Of a DNA stretch of 12,432 nt, positions 7,166 to 12,432 are shown one piece after another. The DNA lies in contig CAZNFI010000087.1 in assembly GCA_964572185.1 (NCBI GenBank), positions 1 through 12,432 of the forward strand, written 5' to 3'. A program made the position numbers and the translations under genes. The notes beneath the pieces were generated by a model. The model saw only the letters and a list, made by a program, of their open reading frames with translations, searched no databases and was not told where the DNA came from. Each line of letters begins with the position of its first letter. Position 1 is the stretch's first letter. This DNA is from Azophilus sp964572185 (GTDB lineage Bacteria; Pseudomonadota; Gammaproteobacteria; Pseudomonadales; Azotimanducaceae).

Positions 7166-7169
<4 letters not shown>
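5892..7169 (+). CDS. Class Ic aspartate aminotransferase (PLP-dependent)
   Basis: This 425-residue enzyme would transfer the amino group between aspartate and 2-oxoglutarate using pyridoxal phosphate. It looks like the class Ic aspartate aminotransferase family (Aminotran_MocR-like, as in Corynebacterium) rather than classical AspC. The opening region has LTRGKPGPQQLDLS (35-48). GNSS at 97-100 fits the phosphate-binding region, YSNPTG at 186-191 has Asn188, WDNAY at 218-222 has Asp219 (pyridine N partner), STSKIT at 255-260 has Lys258 (Schiff base), and SNLRIAP at 388-394 has Arg391 (substrate carboxylate). The chain appears complete. It starts 4 nt after argC ends, with GGAG at 5881-5884. 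Its stop overlaps the first ATG of the helicase (ATGA at 7166-7169). Specificity is inferred from the family; other acidic or aromatic substrates are possible. Confidence 0.88.
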
Positions 7170-8551
<1,382 letters not shown>

Positions 8552-8555
<4 letters not shown>

Positions 8556-9346
8556 TCGTCGAGCAAATCTGGACCGGCAACGCCTATCGCAACTTCAACT
8601 ACCTGATCGCCTGCGGCGAAACCGGCGAAGCACTGGCGGTCGACCCGCTCGATCACGAAAAGTGCCTGGCGCGCGCCAAGGACAAGGGCTGGGAGATCAC
8701 CCAGATTCTCAATACCCACGAACACCCCGACCACACCGGCGGCAACCAGGCCATGATGCAAGCCACCTCGGCCCGGCTGCTGGCCCACGCCAACGCCGGC
8801 GCCAGCATCGACGGCATCGATGTGGGCCTCGGCGCCGGCGACGTGGTGTCGGTGGGCAAGAGCGTGGAACTGCTCGCCCTCGACACCCCGGGCCACACCA
8901 TGAGCCACATCTGCCTGCTGTCGAAAACCGACACGCCGGCGCTGTTTTCCGGCGACACCCTGTTCAATGCCGGCGCCGGCAACTGCCACAACGGCGGCTA
9001 TCCCGAGGAACTGTACAGGACGTTCTCGGCACAGCTCGACGAACTGCCCGAAAACACCCTCGTCTACCCGGGGCACGATTACATCACCAACAACCTCGGC
9101 TTCACGCTCGACCGGGAACCCGACAACGATGCCGCGGCAGAGTTGCTGCAGGAGCTGGAAGGCGCACACGACCCGGGCGCCGCGATGGTGACCACGATCG
9201 CCCAGGAGCGGGACATCAACACCTTCTTCCGCCTGACCAGCCCGACGGTGATCAGGCGCCTGCAGGAAGCGTTCCCCGACCTGGACGAAAAGCCATCGCC
9301 CCAGGACGTGTTCCTGAAACTTCGGGAACTGCGCAACAGCTGGTAG
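8552..9346 (+). CDS. gloB: Hydroxyacylglutathione hydrolase (glyoxalase II)
   Basis: Glyoxalase II hydrolyses S-lactoylglutathione to lactate and glutathione, the second step of methylglyoxal detoxification. The 264-residue chain is a metallo-beta-lactamase-fold protein of the usual length. The binuclear metal site is complete: THEHPDH at 55-61 (His56, His58, Asp60, His61), His115 in DTPGHTMSH, Asp135 in FSGDTLF, and His175 in YPGHDY. AGAGNCHNGG at 140-149 and the C-terminal RDINTFFR (220-227) correspond to the glyoxalase II substrate-binding region, which separates it from generic metallo-hydrolases. It starts inside the end of the helicase gene and has a strong AAGGAG. A 22-bp spacer separates it from the membrane protein gene. 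Glyoxalase I is not in the window. Confidence 0.93.
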
Positions 9347-9354
9347 CCGCGACC

Positions 9355-9361
9355 AGGAGAG
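9355..9361 (+). promoter_or_regulatory. Ribosome binding site of the AI-2E family gene
   Basis: AGGAGAG lies 7 nt before the GTG at 9369 and decides that start; no better-placed ATG precedes the first membrane segment. Confidence 0.75.
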
Positions 9362-9368
9362 CCGCGCC

Positions 9369-10502
9369 GTGGGTGCCGGTAAAGGCTTCGTCATACTGGC
9401 GGCGCTGATCGTGATAACGGCGGGCCTCAAGGCCGCCGAAGCGCTCGCGGTTCCCTTCCTGCTGGCCGCCTTCATCGCCACCATCGCCGCCACGCCCATG
9501 TTCTGGCTGGAGCGGCACCGGGTTCCCGGCTGGCTGTCGATCGCCATCGTCATGGCGGCCATGGTGGTCATCCTGCTGGGCGCCGGGGCGCTGGTGGCGC
9601 AGTCGGCGGGCGCGTTCACGCAAAAGCTGCCGGCCTACCAGGAGCGCCTGACGGCGATGTTCACGGAGGCAATCGTGTGGTTCCAGGGCCTGGGCATTGA
9701 ACTTTCCCCGGAGCTGCTGGTCGAAAACTTCAATCCGGGCGAGGCGCTGGCGCTGGCCGGCACCACCCTCGCCGGGCTGGGCGGGGTTCTATCCAATAGT
9801 TTTCTGATCCTGTTGACGGTGATATTCATACTTGCAGAGGCATCGAGCTTTCCGCGCAAGCTGCGCGACGTGCTGAAAGACGCAGACCGGTCCATGCCCT
9901 ACTTCGCCCGATTCGCGGAGAACGTGAACCGCTACATCGCCATAAAGACCACCGTGAGCGTCATCACCGGCGTTACCATCGCCATCTACCTGGGCCTGCT
10001 CGGCGTCGACTTTCCGGTGCTCTGGGGGCTGCTCGCGTTTCTGCTCAACTTCGTGCCCGCCATCGGCTCGATCATCGCCGCCATCCCGGCGGTGCTGCTG
10101 GCGCTGGTGCAACTCGGCCCCGGTTACGCGCTGCTGACCGGGGCCGGCTACGCCGTGGTCAACGTGGTGTTGGGCAACGTCATCGAGCCACGCTACATGG
10201 GTCGGGGGCTGGGGCTCTCCACGCTGGTGGTGTTCCTGTCCCTGGTGCTGTGGGGGTGGGTGCTCGGCCCGGTGGGCATGCTGCTGTCGGTGCCGCTCAC
10301 CATGACGGCGAAGATCGCGCTGGAGGCCAACCCGTCCACGGTATGGCTTGCGCACCTGCTCGGCCCGGCCCATGCCGTGCCCGAGCCGGCCGGCATTGCA
10401 GCCAGCGGGGGCAGCGCTGGTAGCGGGGGCAGCGCTGGTAACCAGCACAGCGAGCAAAACAAGGGAACAGCCGCCCCGCCACCGGATTCACCCCAACCAT
10501 GA
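9369..10502 (+). CDS. AI-2E/PerM-family membrane transporter
   Basis: This 377-residue integral inner-membrane protein belongs to the AI-2E family (PerM/TqsA/YdiK group), whose members have been linked to autoinducer-2 export, cation/proton exchange or permease functions. Hydrophobic segments lie at about 6-20, 27-45, 55-80, 135-157, 195-212, 215-250, 252-270 and 283-312. LNFVPAIGSIIAAIPAVLL (226-244) and NVIEPRYMGRGLGLS (270-284), followed by SLVLWGWVLGPVGMLLSVPL (291-310), are the family's conserved C-terminal blocks. The soluble part between the third and fourth segments (about 80-135) is typical. The GTG start has a good Shine-Dalgarno sequence. The last 40 residues are a hydrophilic Gly/Ser/Pro tail containing an exact 18-bp duplication, absent from the core family. 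The stop overlaps hisC (ATGA at 10499-10502). The substrate is not predictable. Confidence 0.88.
   Translation: MGAGKGFVILAALIVITAGLKAAEALAVPFLLAAFIATIAATPMFWLERHRVPGWLSIAIVMAAMVVILLGAGALVAQSAGAFTQKLPAYQERLTAMFTEAIVWFQGLGIELSPELLVENFNPGEALALAGTTLAGLGGVLSNSFLILLTVIFILAEASSFPRKLRDVLKDADRSMPYFARFAENVNRYIAIKTTVSVITGVTIAIYLGLLGVDFPVLWGLLAFLLNFVPAIGSIIAAIPAVLLALVQLGPGYALLTGAGYAVVNVVLGNVIEPRYMGRGLGLSTLVVFLSLVLWGWVLGPVGMLLSVPLTMTAKIALEANPSTVWLAHLLGPAHAVPEPAGIAASGGSAGSGGSAGNQHSEQNKGTAAPPPDSPQP
10404..10439 (+). repeat. Exact 18-bp tandem duplication in the membrane protein tail
   Basis: AGCGGGGGCAGCGCTGGT occurs twice in succession (10404-10421, 10422-10439), coding the hexapeptide SGGSAG twice. The copies are identical, so the duplication is probably recent. 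It keeps the frame. Confidence 0.92.
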
Positions 10503-11575
10503 CCTACGAACGCAACAACATCCGCCGCATGCAGGGTTATGTGTGGGGCGAACAGCCCCACGATGCAGATACCTGCAAGCTGAATACCAACGAAAACCCG
10601 TACCCCCCGAGCCCAGCGGTGCAAACCGCGCTGGCCACTTTCGACGCCGGGCGCCTGCGCACCTATCCGCAGCCCACCGCAGACCCGCTGCGCCGCGCGC
10701 TCGCCGATCACCACGGGGTCGGCCTCGACAACCTGGTGGTGACCAATGGCGGTGACGAGGCACTGCGCATGGCAATCACCACATTCGTGGAGCCGGGCGC
10801 GCCCATGGGTACCGTAGAGCCGAGTTACTCGCTGTACCCGGTGCTGGCCGAGGTGCACGATGCACCGCTGGCCGCCGTGCAACTGGCGGACGACTGGGCG
10901 CCTCCGGCAGACCTGGCGCGGCGCCTGAACGATGCCGGTGCACAGTTGACCTGCCTGCCCAACCCACACGCGCCTACCGGCCGCCTGCTGGACGCCGACA
11001 GCATCGGCCGGCTGGCGGCGGAACTTCGCGGCGTATTGCTGCTGGATGAAGCCTACGCCGATTTCATCGACCCCGAGCTGGGCTACGACTCGGTAAAGCT
11101 GTTGCAGCGTTTCGACAACCTGCTGATCCTTCGATCGTTCTCGAAAGGGTACAGCCTGGCCGGCCTGCGGCTGGGATACCTGATCGGGCAGGCCGGCCTG
11201 ATCACGCCGCTGCTCACCAAGACGCGCGACAGCTACAACATCGATGAATTCGGCCAACTGCTGGGGCTTGCGGCGTTCGCTGACCGGGCGCACGCAGACC
11301 GGTGCTGGGCGTCGGTGCGCGAAGCCCGCGCCCGGCTGGCCGGCGAGCTCGAGCGGCTCGGGCTTGACGCGCCGCCGTCGCAGGCCAACTTCCTGCTGGC
11401 GCGGGTGCCCGACGGCGCCCGGCTGAATGCTCGGGAACTGTACCTGGCCCTCAAGGACGAGGGCATCCTGGTTCGCTACTTCGATGCGCCGAGGCTTGCC
11501 GACAAGCTGCGCATCACCGTGGGCACGCCGGAACAGAACGACCGCCTCATCGCCGAACTCGGTACGCTGCTATGA
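10499..11575 (+). CDS. hisC: Histidinol-phosphate aminotransferase
   Basis: HisC transfers the amino group from glutamate to imidazole-acetol phosphate, giving histidinol phosphate in histidine synthesis; it uses pyridoxal phosphate. The 358-residue protein has the usual family length and landmarks: LNTNENPYPPSP at 28-39, TNGGDEAL at 82-89, PNPHAPTG at 154-161 with Asn155, LLDEAYADF at 181-189 with Asp183, SFSKGYSLAGLRLGY at 213-227 with the Schiff-base Lys216, and LRITVGT at 337-343 with Arg338. PNPHAPTG has His where many HisC have Asn, a mild variation. The ATG overlaps the upstream stop as ATGA. No Shine-Dalgarno sequence lies close by, so coupling is likely. No other his gene is visible. 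Related aminotransferases (CobD-like, aromatic) are less likely given the NENPY and SFSKGYSLAG blocks. Confidence 0.92.
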   Translation: MTYERNNIRRMQGYVWGEQPHDADTCKLNTNENPYPPSPAVQTALATFDAGRLRTYPQPTADPLRRALADHHGVGLDNLVVTNGGDEALRMAITTFVEPGAPMGTVEPSYSLYPVLAEVHDAPLAAVQLADDWAPPADLARRLNDAGAQLTCLPNPHAPTGRLLDADSIGRLAAELRGVLLLDEAYADFIDPELGYDSVKLLQRFDNLLILRSFSKGYSLAGLRLGYLIGQAGLITPLLTKTRDSYNIDEFGQLLGLAAFADRAHADRCWASVREARARLAGELERLGLDAPPSQANFLLARVPDGARLNARELYLALKDEGILVRYFDAPRLADKLRITVGTPEQNDRLIAELGTLL

Positions 11576-11627
11576 TGTAGCATTCGATGGCACCGCCGGC
11601 ATTGGGGCGGCGCGCAGGGCTGTCCAC

Positions 11628-11646
11628 GCACACCTGAACGGTGTGC
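11628..11646. repeat. Perfect 7-bp-stem hairpin between hisC and the rhomboid gene
   Basis: GCACACC (11628-11634) and GGTGTGC (11640-11646) pair exactly around the 5-nt loop TGAAC. No T tract follows, so it is not a standard intrinsic terminator. It could act in mRNA processing, attenuate transcription or bind a protein. A second, weaker stem CCGCC/GGCGG lies just upstream at 11593-11610. Confidence 0.45.
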
Positions 11647-11695
11647 ACCGGCAACACGAGCGACCCCGGGCCGGCACAGGTCTGGAACAGTCGGC

Positions 11696-12432
11696 ATGTT
11701 TCCGCTAAGAGACGAGAACCCAAGGTCGCGCACCCCGTTCGCGGTCATGGCCATCATTGCCCTGAATGCACTGGTGTGGCTGTTCGTGCAGGGCCTGGGC
11801 AGCGGCTACGCATTGGCCGAATCCCTGTGCCTGTACGGGCTGGTGCCAGGCGACCTGCTCGGGCTGCTGGACACCGGGCATGCGATTCCCGTGGGCCACA
11901 ACCTGATGTGCCGGCTGGACGGGCCCAATCCGGAAACCGTGCTCACCTCCATGTTCATGCACGGCGGCTGGTTCCACATCCTGGGCAACATGTGGTTCCT
12001 GTGGGTGTTCGGCGACAATATCGAGGACGTCATGGGCCCGTACCGGTTCATCGCCTTCTACCTGTTGTGCGGCGCCGCCGCGGCGTTCGCGCAGATTCTC
12101 ACCGACCCGGGCAGCAGCGTGCCGATGGTGGGCGCCTCGGGGGCGATCGGCGGCGTGATGGGGGCCTATGCCCTGCTGTACCCGCGCGCCCACGTACATA
12201 CGCTGATTTTCCTCGGCTTCTACATCACCACCGTGGCCGTACCCGCCGTTTTCATGCTCGGCTACTGGTTTCTGCTGCAGATCGTCGGCGGTTTGCCGGG
12301 CCTCGGCTCGGGCGGCGGCGGCGTCGCCTTCTGGGCGCACATCGGCGGCTTCGTCGCCGGCCTGGTGCTGGTGCACCCGTTCAAGCGCGAAGACTACTAC
12401 CAGAAGCACCGCGCCCAGCCACAGCGCCGCAC
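11696..12432 (+). CDS. Rhomboid family intramembrane serine protease (3' truncated by window)
   Basis: Rhomboids cleave membrane-protein substrates within the lipid bilayer. The reading frame is open for 245 codons from the ATG at 11696 to the window edge with no stop, so the C-terminus lies outside. The catalytic dyad is visible: GASGAIGG at 146-153 with Ser148, and FWAHIGGF at 212-219 with His215. The conserved segment HGGWFHILGNMWFLWVFGDNIED (89-111) supplies the HxxxN oxyanion residues His94 and Asn98. Membrane segments lie at about 15-33, 95-106, 117-133, 146-162, 166-185, 187-198 and 210-226, and the core is essentially complete at the window end. The start is supported by the usual N-terminal charged stretch before the first segment; the Shine-Dalgarno match (GGAA near 11684) is weak. 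It lies 120 bp after hisC, so it may have its own promoter or be co-transcribed. Confidence 0.92.
   Translation, partial: MFPLRDENPRSRTPFAVMAIIALNALVWLFVQGLGSGYALAESLCLYGLVPGDLLGLLDTGHAIPVGHNLMCRLDGPNPETVLTSMFMHGGWFHILGNMWFLWVFGDNIEDVMGPYRFIAFYLLCGAAAAFAQILTDPGSSVPMVGASGAIGGVMGAYALLYPRAHVHTLIFLGFYITTVAVPAVFMLGYWFLLQIVGGLPGLGSGGGGVAFWAHIGGFVAGLVLVHPFKREDYYQKHRAQPQRR

Noticed and set aside
9369..10502. Quorum-sensing (AI-2) function for the membrane protein
   Set aside because: The family name does not prove AI-2 transport; members have several functions, and no luxS or lsr gene is in the window.
11571..11576. TATGAT as a -10 box for the rhomboid gene
   Set aside because: No -35 match lies at a suitable distance, it overlaps the hisC stop, and it is about 120 bp from the start codon.

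Overview
This is a high-GC bacterial window, densely coded, with ten genes. The gene content points to a gammaproteobacterium: a MiaE-type tRNA hydroxylase, an RhlB-like DEAD-box helicase, a short (type 2) ArgC, a class Ic aspartate aminotransferase and an MsbA-related ABC exporter. That placement is an inference from gene families and no taxon-specific marker is visible. A 100-base run of N at 7196-7295 shows that this is a scaffold with an unresolved gap.

Layout. (1) 7-1800, minus strand: an ABC exporter half-transporter (transmembrane domain fused to ATPase). (2) 1801-2176: a 376-bp divergent intergenic region holding a good sigma70-like promoter for the exporter, a nested inverted repeat and a 12-bp perfect palindrome. 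(3) 2177-4600, plus strand: a three-gene cluster with overlapping ends, made of a serine carboxylesterase/phospholipase, MiaE and a GT-A-like glycosyltransferase of unknown substrate. (4) 4601-4939: a repeat-rich, non-coding 339-bp spacer with a 12-bp tandem repeat, recurring GGGACACCC-type motifs and two related small hairpins, ending in an extended -10 promoter. (5) 4940-11575, plus strand: a tightly packed run of argC, aspartate aminotransferase, rhlB-like helicase, gloB, an AI-2E/PerM-family membrane protein and hisC. Most junctions are ATGA overlaps or have short spacers, so it is likely one transcription unit. (6) 11576-11695: a short gap with a perfect 7-bp-stem hairpin. (7) 11696 to the window end: a rhomboid intramembrane protease whose 3' end runs off the window.

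The cluster in (5) mixes amino-acid biosynthesis (arginine, aspartate/glutamate exchange, histidine) with RNA unwinding, methylglyoxal detoxification and a membrane protein. It reads as a housekeeping operon rather than a specialised system. I see no CRISPR array, tRNA, rRNA, transposase, phage gene or toxin-antitoxin pair.

The most interesting points are: the 15-bp ATG-containing repeat (MTDTP per unit) at the helicase N-terminus, which broke the assembly and makes a testable gap-length prediction; the REP-like spacer before argC; and the overlapping miaE-glycosyltransferase pair. I found no strong evidence for a wholly new biological system.
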